Part shown: positions 13,401 through 25,400 of the stretch, in pieces
Layout of the letters: each line of letters starts with the position of its first letter
Position numbering within the stretch: the first letter of the stretch is position 1
Source: Phoronis australis
Lineage: Eukaryota > Phoronida > Phoronidae
DNA length: 64,000 bases
Assembly (NCBI GenBank): GCA_002633005.1
Contig: NMRA01000068.1
Span: forward strand, 292,710-356,709
Direction: 5' to 3'
Position numbers and translations under genes: made by a program
The notes under the pieces: model-generated
Databases searched by the model: none
What the model was told of the DNA's origin: nothing
Seen by the model: only the letters and a program-made list of their open reading frames with translations

Positions 13401-16400
13401 TTTCTAAGAACACCTGAAGATAGGCAGAGAACTGACAGACAGAAACATTGTGAAGATACAAAACAGAAGATACAATGAAAACTTTCGCGACATTTCATAA
13501 TGCGTGGGTATGCCCTTGAAATAATTACCTGTTTTGGCATTTGATGGAGGAAGAATTTTGGACATTGTTGATTTATTTGAATGCTTATATCATGCCACAA
13601 GGATACAAGACAGTCATTGGAACAGCTCGAATGTTTGCAAGTGTGTACTAGCCCACAGCATTCATGATTAACACAGTGTTCTTCCAACAGAGGGTGCCAG
13701 TGTACTTCCACTGCTGTAATGCTATAAAGAAGTACATCACAGACACACTCAATGGATAGTTTCCGTAAATGTTATGCGCCACCATATTCTCATGTAGCAG
13801 GTATGAATTCTGACTTTTGTTTATACAGAAAGGTTGTAGTAGGAACCTGTGATCTAAATCTGAAACTGGTATTTCTCAAATACCCACCCATGCAGTTTAC
13901 CCCCAAGGCATTCTAAGTTGGAGCGTATAAATGACCTCATCTCATCATCCTGGTGTATACCCATCTCTGTAGCTAGCAGAGCTTTGGACAAGTCTGCAAA
14001 ATATTGAATATATCATTTTCACAAAGCAGCGCTCAGCACCAACCAGTAACACCATCTAGAGTTCAGTCACAAAAACAACCAATTTCCATTCCATTTACAC
14101 CCACATAGGTTTCAGAACATGGCTTCAGTTTAGATACAAACACATTGTGTCTCGCTTTTCAATCTAGTCGTTCCGTTTTTTCGTTCTTGAATGTTGACTG
14201 TGACAACTATGGAAAAGGTGTTCAAAATAACATCGTCTCTTGTAATTATTTTCCAGAGTCCACTTTCTTTAGTAATAGTACAGTCAAAACTGTGCTCCAA
14301 CTGTCTTTTGTTTAAGGTAACATATACTACATGCATCAGGATCACTAACTTTTACCTTCTGAAGAAAAAAGTTTACGTCTCAGCTTTTATGGAAAGTCCT
14401 GCACTATAACCAATGTGATGAGCTATCCACAGTACATTTCAAAGCTACCTGACAGATGTTTGCCCATTTTTATCAACCAGAATTTCAATAGATTTTTCGA
14501 GTAGTTTATCGCATTTTTTGTAGGTGTCACTGCATTCTGAATTTTAACCGAAGAATGTAATTCTATCAAACACCACCAAAAGTCCAATTAATTATAAAAT
14601 ATAAAGATATACTTTGGAAGAATGTCTGACTAAATTATCCACAGCAAGTCTGAGGGATCCATTTTCTAAAACTTATTTCTTTATAGGGTAGAAATCTTTT
14701 GAATCACTGAAATGATATCCCAAATAGCTTGACTAGTCATTTATTTCAACTCTCATTTCCTTTTTAATATTACAATTACACCCTGTTATTTTTCACATTT
14801 AAGTGACACTCTTGGTTGTTAGAATTAAAAAATATTTTCAAACCAGAGTGATATGCGAAATGACAACTTAAGAAATAAATTATTTTTGCTTCTGGTATAC
14901 TTATCAAGAACTGACAAAGGGTTTTCTAATGATGTGGCTCTTATGCAATCTTATGCAATTCGGTTGAAAAACGGCAGAGTTGTTTAAAGTTTTAATGACA
15001 GTAAATTCCACAGAAAATACACACACCGGAATAAATGAACAATGCAAATAACTCTCACGCATGCACGGCGCAACCTCAGCGACCACAAGATCTGAGTTGA
15101 AATTCTAGGTCTTGAGTTCTATGGTATTAAGACTGTTACGCACTGCTGGTACACCACATTACATAGCGGCAATTCCTGACAGGGGTCTTACACAGCGCTT
15201 TGAGCATTATGTGCTGATGCTCTGGACCACTGAGCTACCAGTGCCACCACTCTATGACAGAACTCTCACAAGACAGTGCCTACCAGTGCCACCACTCTAT
15301 GACAGAACTCTCACAAGACAGTGCATACCAGTGCCACCACTCTATGACAGAACTCTCACACGACAGTGCCTACCAGTGCCACCACTCTATGACAGAACTC
15401 TCACAAGACAGTATGAGCAGTAACCAACAGGTATGTAACAGGCTTACTTTAACTCTATTCACATCACAACAAACCTGTTTCTTTAGACACTTGCAATCTG
15501 ACATCATTACAGTAAGCTCCTTGGCCCATCCTAGCATGATACATTAGGTCTAGCAAGACATTCTGTACTACACCCACCACTGGTGTCTTATTTACAAATA
15601 ATCCTATTGATATTGCAGCAAATGGATATCTAAGTGAAAGAGAAATAAAAATATTGTCATTAAGTTAAGTCACTTAAATATCCCAATTTAAAATCAGTGT
15701 GAACACATATACACAAAAATGGCCACTAGATGGTGTAAAATATGTCGAATGCATCCAAAATTATGAACATGACATCATTTCTTTAATAGAAAGATATTTA
15801 CAAAATTCATAAAAATCTGTCCAGGAACTTCAGAGAAATAGGAAAACAGAAAAACAAAATTGCCACAGGGGGCACAGTGTTAGTCGGATCTGTCTGAAAG
15901 TTGTCGTAATCCATTGTCAACTTCACATAAATACACTTACTAAACTTAATAAAGATCCTGCACTGGGTTTAGGAGATATAGCTACCTGCGCAAAAACAAT
16001 GCCACTAGGAGGTGCCACAGTATTTGCAGTCATCAGAAAATCATCGGCACCCATGCTCTTCAAACTAACAACATATGTGCCTATTTTCACAATCATACTT
16101 AAAGTGGTTTGATTGATAGAGAGGCAGACACCAAAAACACACTAGGAAACAGTAAAAATAGTCACTAAATGGCGCAAAATACGTCAAATCCATCCAAAAA
16201 CAGAAGCATGTCATCATTTCTTTAATAGAAAGCCATCAATGAAGAAACAGAGGAAATGGAAAAAATGAAATTGCCACTAGGGGGCAACGTTTTCTTTGGA
16301 TACATTTGAAAGTTATCGTTGTCCGTTGTCAACTTCATACAAATACACTTGCTAAATTTAATATAGATCTTGCAGTGGGTTTCAGAGACACAGCTAAGGA

Positions 16401-19400
16401 CGCAAAAGAACAAAACTGCCACTAGGATGTGCCACAGTAATCAAAGTCCTCGAAAAATCATGGTCAACCGTCCTCTTTACACCAAGAACATAAGTGCCAA
16501 TTATCACAATCATTCTTAGATTGGTTTAGTTGACAGAGGGGCGGACGCAAAAAACAAACTCAAAAATAGTAAATATGGCCACTAGGTGGTGCAAAATACC
16601 TTGAATCATCTGAAAACCAAGGGATAGCGTCATCTGACTAATTGATGCCTACGTGCCAAATTTCATTAAAATCCTTTGAACACCTTTGAAGATATAGAGG
16701 TTAACGTAAAAACTAAAATTGCCGATATGGGGCACACAGGTAGTCGGATCCGTGTGAAATTTGTTGTTATCCGTCATTTGTCAGCTTCATAGGAACACAC
16801 ACGCCGGACGCCCAGACAGAGATGACGGCAATATGCACCCACATATGTGGGTGCATAACAAGATGAAATTTTTCTCTTCCAAGCTTTCCAAATAAGTTGT
16901 ATGAAATAGGATTACATACACCATTTTCAAGATTTGGAGGTCATACACAATCATGGCTAATTTTAAAACTTCACCAATATATTCCCAAGAGTAATTGACA
17001 GGAGTAGAAACCAACTGTTGTCATGTACGTGCACACCCCTTTTCATAATTAAACCACACAGACAATTTTTCATGTCAATGACCTATGTTTAGATGTTGTT
17101 TTTTCAGGCATGGAAAAATGAGTTGAAGTGAATGTGAACGGTGCGCACCTCAGATGGTTTCCACCCCCTGACAGAGAAAGCATTTTGTAAAACTAAACAA
17201 ATGAATGTAATAAGCTAAACAGGCATTGACTACAATATTGATGAAGCTCTAACAAGTTAATTAACACTCAGGCATTGACTACAATATTGATGAAGCTCTA
17301 ACAAGTTACTTAACACTCAGGCATTTTTTAATGTCGATTAAAATGATATTGATACCAGAAAATGAGATACAGACTAATACTGGTATCACAACATTAAGAA
17401 ATTAAATTTTTCTGCTTCGCCGCAAGATTTTCTGTAGTTACTGCCGGTTACCAAAAAGTCTTCTGAAAAACCAGACCAGACATGTTTGCACTGCTTACTG
17501 AACCTGTATGTGGAGATGTGTAACTAATGAAGTGGTAAATAAATGTAACCAGCAGTCAGTAAGTCAATGTTTTTCACATGTAATTTAAAGGCGAAGGCAA
17601 GGTTTTTTCATGTCATTTTTAGCAAAAAAGGTTTGTTGATTATTCCAGACATATTTTTTATTTAATTACAGCTTTTTGTTATTTAAACAATTACTCGTCC
17701 TTTACTCCGGAAGTGACGTTTTGGGAGGCAAGTATTTCTTTTCATATAGTCTGACTGTGAGAGCTGCCGAGTCAGTCATTGTTCTACCTCTATTGTGATA
17801 AGTTTGGTCGTCGTTTGCTTACGAGACAGTCAACATGCCACACTCTTGCTGCGTACTGAGATGTACTCATTATCATCTCACGGACAGAGGAACAATTGTC
17901 GCACTTGCCCGAGTGTACCGCGACACACTCCCACTGGATGGTGACCTGAGCACACAAACTACTTACAACCCACCGTGTGACTCCCTCGCCACACACCTGC
18001 CACCTTCTAAATAGCTCCAATACTTCAGACAAGTCCTCAATAAACTTATCAAAGTTTGGTTCATTGATCTATTCATTGGACGACGAACTGTCCTCTTCAC
18101 TAGGTGTCGAGCGGGGCTTGTATTCACTCCCTCTACTCAACATCGCAGCAGGGCTGCTTACAGGCTCTGGGCGATAATGAATACATCCCGGTATGCAGCA
18201 ACAGTGTGGCACGTTGACTGACTCGTAAACAAAAGCAAAAGCAAACGACACTGAACTTGTCACAGCCGAGGTATAACAATGACTGACTCGACAGCTCTCA
18301 CAGTCACACTATATGAAAAGAAATTGGCGCGAAATTCTTGCCTACCAAAATGTCACTTTCGGAGTAAAGGACGTCGAATAATTAATTAAATTACGAAAAG
18401 CCGTGATTAAGTGAAAAATATGTCTGGGATAATCAAAGAACCTTATTTTTGCTACAAATGACATGAAAAAAGGGTTGCCTTTCCCTTTAAAGACGTGATT
18501 TCGTTCAATAGTTCACCAAGTTCAAAATTCAAAGACCTATGTGAACTTTTCTTCACGAAAAACAAGTGAAGATTATGTTCTTGAAATTTCGTGTTTAAGG
18601 CTTTTGGAAATTAGGCCTGAGTTGTACACCTCTGTATATGACCAGGGCAGGTACTGATTGATCAAGTCTTGCCAACTCTAATAATAAATCAACCTGGGAT
18701 ACAAGAGGGATTCTGGAAAAAAAATGCAGTGACCCCTATGGAAATGAGTACATAAGGTGTAACAGAATTTTACTAATGTTTGCACTTGACTATTTAGAGA
18801 TTTGGAAAGAAGTGAGATTAAAGTAGTAAAAACAGATCAAAGTCGTGTTATCAATGAAATATGTATACGAGGAAGATTACTGGCAAATTATAGTGACTAG
18901 ACAGGAAGTGAATGTTGGAACTCAAAAAGGAAACAAGCATCGAGTCTTTGCTCATTTCATTTCCAATAGGAGTCACTGTGGTTACTCACGTGTGTACAAA
19001 GTTGCATGTGCCGTCTATAGGGTCAATGATCCAAGTGGGATTATCTGTCAGGCTGCATTTTGCACCCGCTGCCACTGACTCTTCACCTATAAAACTTCAA
19101 AGATAACAGAAATAGAGGCATCTTCATATGTCTCACGGTATGTAAGCTGCATAAACATTTATTTGCAAGCTCAAAAACTTGCATACTGAATAATCAGTCA
19201 ACCTTTGTGGAAATGAAAACAACAAAACAACAAGAGTTGGAATTATCACTGACAAACAAAAGAAATAGTTCATGTCTCATGTTTACTAATTCAATATTTC
19301 CTTTGACGGTAGTGTGAAATTTCGTTTGAAGTGATACTGCACTATTTTAAACTTCAATATTCACGCATGTGTTCACAATGTGAAAATACACACTCAGTAC

Positions 19401-22400
19401 TCACATGAAGTCTTAAGTTAAAGCAGCTAATAAATCCCGTGTTCCATCCACGAGAGGCCAAATTTTGATTCAGACCACTTAAAATTGACCTCAGCTTGTT
19501 CATTACTTGGATTAATTTCTGGCTTTGAACTGACAGTTCTTTTCAGGCCATGCGCGGTGCATAAAATGACATGCAATTACAAACCAACTTTTTGAGCTTG
19601 ATCTCAAGCTATGACAAAATGTTAGCTCCTTCAAAACCATAAAAACACATCTAATTAAAGCAGATTAGTAATTATACTAAGTGATTGAAATCAGAAGTTG
19701 GTGTTTGTGACGGAAGGCAGGTTTATAGCCACCTTAAGTACACTTTTATCCACATATTCACAGGCCCAAGGTGTAAATAAATCTAATTATAGCAGAGAAA
19801 GGTGATGACATTTTTTATGAAACTAAGATTCAGTTACTATAATTAATTATGCAGTCACTGACATGTTCCATCATTGCAGAAGTACAGAGCTTACATGTAT
19901 CACTGCACAAGAGCTCACCTGTTTTTTTTTAATTGTGATATTTAAAATGAGGGTGGCCTCTGCAGTGATAGCACTGCTTTCCAAGAGGGCACAAGTGGAG
20001 AGCTCACCTGTATCACTGCACAAGAAGAGAGCTCACCTGTATCACTGCACAAGAAGAGAGCTCACCTGTATCACTGCACAAGTGAATAGCTCATCTGTAT
20101 CACTGCACAAGTAGAGAGCTCACCCGTATCACTGCACATGAAGAGTGCTCACCTGTGAGTTGGAAAATTTTCCCTAAGGCAGTTGATGATTAATTTCTCA
20201 ACTTCTTGATCCGTTTCCGTAACAAGATCGGCTGGAGTTGATTTTGACATGCACCGTTTTTCTTTACTACAAGCTTCTCTAACAATCTGAAATAAAATGC
20301 TTCAAGTCAGGCTACTACTAGGAATACAATACGTACTTAGTTTCATCGTAGGAAGCAGCTGAACGCAATTTACAGCATAAATGGGTGATTTTGACACAAC
20401 TCTTTTAAGCTTTGATAAAGTTGCATATGCCCCTCAAACCTTGTACCTTCCTGTGGGTCAGTGACAAGAGCAGTCAATACAAAAAGGGCTCATAAACTTT
20501 TGTGAAATGACAATACAAGAAGTTATCTCCCACAACTAAGTTCAATATACAACATTGTCTAACCATCCTGTAAACAAATGATTTGATGTGCAGTAATAAT
20601 ACCAGTGTGGCCGTTGAGATTCTAAAACAAAAACCAAAAAAATGTTTGCAAAAATGAAACACTTCTCAGTAATTGATTAAAACAGAACTGTTTGCACTTC
20701 ATAACAACATTAAGCTATTATAAAACTTCCTTTTGTCAAAAATTAGTTTGATTTAAACCATTTACCCTTATGCATGGTCTCAAGTTTGTCTTCACAAAGA
20801 TTAGAGATGGGGTTTGGAGAGAGCTGACAATTCCTAGCTGCTTAAAACTAGGATAGAGATGGAGTTTGGAGAGAGTTGACAATTCCTAGCTGCTTAAAAC
20901 TAGGATAGAGATGGAGTTTGGAGAGAGTTGACAATTCCTAGCTGCTTGAAACTAGGATAGAGATGGGGTTTGGAGAGAGCTGACAATTCCTAGCTGCTTG
21001 AAACTAGGCACACAAATTTAACAAAGGACTTTCAATGTAATCTATAATTAAAACGTCTGTTGCAAACTAAGTTCTCATTTTTGACAATACGGCACATCTT
21101 GTACTGTTTTGGACTTAAACATTCAGGTATCTAAGAATCCATATGAAAGGGTAAGGTTTTATGAAATTACCCCCAACAAGATGGAACACAAAAGTTGAGT
21201 TTTTCATAGAAAGACTCTACAAATGGGTTTCAATTTCTTCGAGTGTGCTCTCTATATGGGTGGACATTTTAATTTTTCAGCTGCATTTTCCAATAAAAAT
21301 GTAGTCAAGTAGCCCCGGGAATAAGTTTTACCGAACAATCCAGTTTTGACTACCACAGGATGTTTTCTCTTTAAAGTGGAACTTGCATACTAATTCCTTA
21401 TCTCTGTGACTACTTGGCCAAATTAGTTAGAAACACAGCCTGTAGCGACGATGTGAATATGAAGTAGGTAGAAAATTGCCAAATGTTTTTGGTGACGAAA
21501 ATGATCCACTGCAAATGACTGAACCATGTCCAGTATGGAACATGATGTTGTGCTGGGGAATAACACTGCATGATACAGGCTGTGCGAGTCCACGAGGTAT
21601 GTCATTACCGTATTCGCCGTAATAACCGCCCAGGGCGCTTAGAAAAGTTCGTTTCAGGGGGGCGCTTATTATAACCCAAGGCCGTTGAAACCGGGTCTCC
21701 GAAACGGGTGAAATCGGAAACTACGATTCATCATATTTACGCTCTGTGACGTTTCTGTAATCTATGAAAGACTTTCTACAAAACAGTGGTGCATTGCTAT
21801 CAAACTTTGCTGCTAAATTACGATCATTTTACAGAAAATTGTTCTGAAATCCCAGGGCGAAAACTCGCCGACTGCCTGCCTCGCAATCGTCAATATGGCG
21901 ACTTGAATGCTTGAATAAAAATACATGACCTGAAATCCTCCTTAAGTTTTCCAAGTAGCGTTCCTAAGATTTTGAAGTTCTTGTGGAGTCGGGATCACTG
22001 CAGGTTTAAGTACAAATCTGTGCTACATCGTGCCATCTACATGTATGATCGGCAACATGAGAAAAATGTCTGGATGAACACACATGTCACGTGACGTTTG
22101 TTTTGAAGTTGTCTGCGTTTGTGAGTAAGCGAGCGCGTGCGTGTCACCAGAGTTCATTTGTCAGAGCAGATACCGTCTTTTGGCCAGAGCCACACAATCT
22201 AACGAGCTAGATGTGCATTGTATCTAAAGAAATTTGCACAAGCAGTAGGCCTAAACCAGAGCGTCTCATGTACTAAAAATGTTTGACATTTGTCTCGGTA
22301 AGGCCATATTAGTCGCCGTGTGGCTGGATGCGTACGTGACTATCTGACAGTTACTTTTCGTTGTAAGAGTGTGTAAGCATTCACTGTCAGTGGTCATTTT

Positions 22401-25400
22401 ATCGGATATTTGGTTTATTAAAAACACCAATTATGGTTAATCAAACAATTCATCTTAAAAATAACGCAAGCATTTTTTATAGTATTAGAAACTGTCGGAA
22501 ATTAGTGTCAATATTCATTTCTTGCTGATGCTATGCTACCCGTTCATGAATGGATAGTTCCCAACTAATATCTTTGATGACAGGTTCATGTATGTAGTAC
22601 GCGCTTCCTGGCCACGTGCTTTTTAACACTGGTCAAGCCTTTTATTAGTCTTCGATTTGCGGTTTTCACGTGTAGGCCTACAAAGAAATTTGGATTCCTG
22701 TTGAAAGCAGGATATATCTACAAAGCAATCCCGTAGACAAGTACACTACTTTTGTTCTGAAAGGCCAGAGCATTGGTCCTCGCAATATCAGCAGAACTTT
22801 TGTGTTCGTTTTGAGGCATGGCGGAAGTTCTGAAGTGTATAATCACGGCTAAATACCGACATAGCGGCGAGGCTCGTGGTCTACAAATTCTGCGCACAAT
22901 GATTTTTTTCAGGACTGTCGGATATTATTGATAAATTGAAGACGTTACTGTAGAATTTTAGGACTGTAGGTAAAGCATTTTTCGCACGTACACGTTCATG
23001 GACTGGGCGCTTATTTTGGCAAAGTCTGAAAATGCGTAGGGGGCGCTTATTAGGGCATGGGCGGTTATTACAGCGAATACAGTCTTTTAATATCTTATTA
23101 CCGCAAACACTCAGGTTAACGACTATGCTCACGCACAAGCCTACTCCCTACCTTTGAAGTGTTTCATAATAAGCGCTCACTGATCTACTAAGCGTCATGG
23201 GCGGCGCAGCGCTAAAAAAGTGATGCACCGCCTGCAGACCATGTGCGGCGTAGCACTGAAAAAAGTGGGGGCTATAGCCTCCCCGGCCCCCTATGGTGCG
23301 CCACCCATGAGCGTTCCCCCTCAACTTTTGAGAATTTCGAATTAAGCGCTCACAGTTCAGGCTAGCGTCCATCACAGCGCACTACAAACGACCGCGCGTG
23401 GTTTAAAATTGGCACCCAGCTTATATGGTGTCATTCTCATTTTACATAACAAAAAACAGTTTTCAAAAAACGTCTTTTCTCAAGATGTAAAAACCAAATC
23501 CCGGCTTTGTTTTATACCTCCGAAAAAAGTGACATGTGTGTTGTTGTGTGACTGAGCTACTTTTCTTGATGGAAACCAAGACGGAAGGAGTCGAGAATTA
23601 TTTCAAGGCTATTCATTTCATGGAAAACTAATTGTTGAGTACATAAACAGCTTAAGTACTACATTTGGACCGAATTGTTCACGCGCATCCAAATAGGTCA
23701 TTCGGTTAGGGCATCGTTTCACGGATTTTTTTCAACAGATGTTTTTCAAACGTCGAGTTAAGTTACAAAATTTGGACTGGGAACAAAAAGTGGAGGGAAT
23801 TTGCACTTCGAGTTAGTTTGAATCTTTAACGACTTTGATGACAGACAGTAGCAGGTCAGACCTAGCAAAATCCCGGATACTTCATCAACGGACATTTTCT
23901 CCCTTTTCACATCGCATACTTAGCTACTCGAATGCATGTGTCAGTTAGAAAGCACTGATTCAACTTTCACGTCGGCAACTTGCCTTGCGTTCTAAAGCCT
24001 TTCAATAGCGGTCTTGAAGAACAGTAACGCTGTACCTGCATGAACGAAGTCAATTTTGTGATCTGAAATTTGTGAGTATTTAACGCTGCAAGTAACAGCA
24101 TAATCTAAACATTTTCTCGATAATCTAAAAAATCAGTTTTGGTGCGTAAAAATGTTGGGAAAATTTTGCGTCGTGGCCAGATTGACTTGTTATCCTGGCC
24201 AGTGGCTCGAAAACCGATCAGATATCACAAACATAAACCAGCCAAAGTTGGAAACTAAACTTCCAGTTAAGAAAATACTATACTAGTGAGCCAAAGTAAT
24301 GTGCACGGGATTATGTTGGTGAATTAGCCACGAAACTGCAAATCTACTTACTCGTCGAGGGCCGCTAATTCAGGTTCCGCTTTCAGCCACAGCACCGTCA
24401 GGGCAGAAGTTGTACACTGACAATCATTATTTGAATAATGAAAATGTAAATAAACATTGCCCTATCACCTGGCCATGGGATGGAAATCGAGTTGTTTCAC
24501 AACAGTTTCTTTCAGCAAACACTAAATTAGCATGAGCTCACACGGCCTCGGCCAATTAGTTTTATTGCACCTAAAGCCAGTAACGCAGTGATTTATTCAT
24601 TGCAGGCTTCTCAAATCATTTGCACTCATGAACACTCCAAAGGCATTACAAATTGCATCTAATGAGACAGACATTGTTTCAGTTTTATTTAAGTATTGGT
24701 TAGGGTGAGAATAATTACTTTTGAAACAACGCTCAGTAATAAACGTCAACATGGCAACTCGCAACCCCAACTTAGACGAGAGCTCATCGAAGACTTCGCA
24801 GGTAGATCGTTAAGTTTCACAGGCTATCAGTTCGAACAGGAATACAGTGATGAGGAAATACTAGAGAGGCACCGTGAACAAGCTCCATCAATGGAACGTA
24901 TGGATAGTTATTTGGTAAGCGGCATTCGTCAGGCACTGTCGACGACTGCAGGCCACAGACACGGAGATGTTTCAAGGCCTCATACTTGCTATTTACAGCG
25001 TACATTTCATTCTTCACTACCGCGAGCCACTTCCTAAGCATTTCAGACTCTCGAAGAAGTCGAAAAAACGATTTACCCGCTTTCCTTGCAGCTGCATAGT
25101 TTGGACAAGTGGGAACGATGCACTGCAACATAGCGGCATTCACTCTGCAAATGAGCTACTGACGTCCCTAGAGTTGTTTCTCACCTTCCTCACAGGTTAA
25201 TGCGACACCTTTTGGCAAGGTAAGGTCGACCGTATGCGAGGCAATGTGGATATAGACCGATTAAGACGGCAAAAAAGATTAATTAAATCGGGTGGCATTC
25301 TCCTTTAAGTTTTTTATACTCCTTAGGCATTTACGTGTAATACAAGAATGTCTCACAATTACAGTGACTGACATATTGTGAATGTACATTGGTAATGTTT

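Larger units (their letters stand above)
13994..18989. other. IMPA1 intron where the missing exon should lie
   Basis: By colinearity and phase, an exon of about 150 bp (length 2 mod 3) encoding the central IMPase block should lie here. I searched the minus strand for the expected FPFVAVSIG and GKGAFCNG codons and found nothing convincing. The interval holds minisatellites, an R1 repeat copy and the TTAA-flanked element, each listed separately. Confidence 0.5.

Noticed and set aside
15112-15547. Two overlapping ORFs of LPVPPLYDR and [15 protein letters not shown] repeats
   Set aside because: Both come from the same 45-bp tandem repeat read in two frames inside an IMPA1 intron.
17790-18263. 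Cys-containing minus-strand frames as a transposase or P2X7-like domain
   Set aside because: The CDNCSS and CCCIPGC words are suggestive, but the frames are short, stop-interrupted and lie within the inverted-repeat element; no family could be supported.
7643-21007. The tandem arrays as CRISPR
   Set aside because: Units are adjacent without unique spacers, and the DNA is eukaryotic; they are minisatellites.
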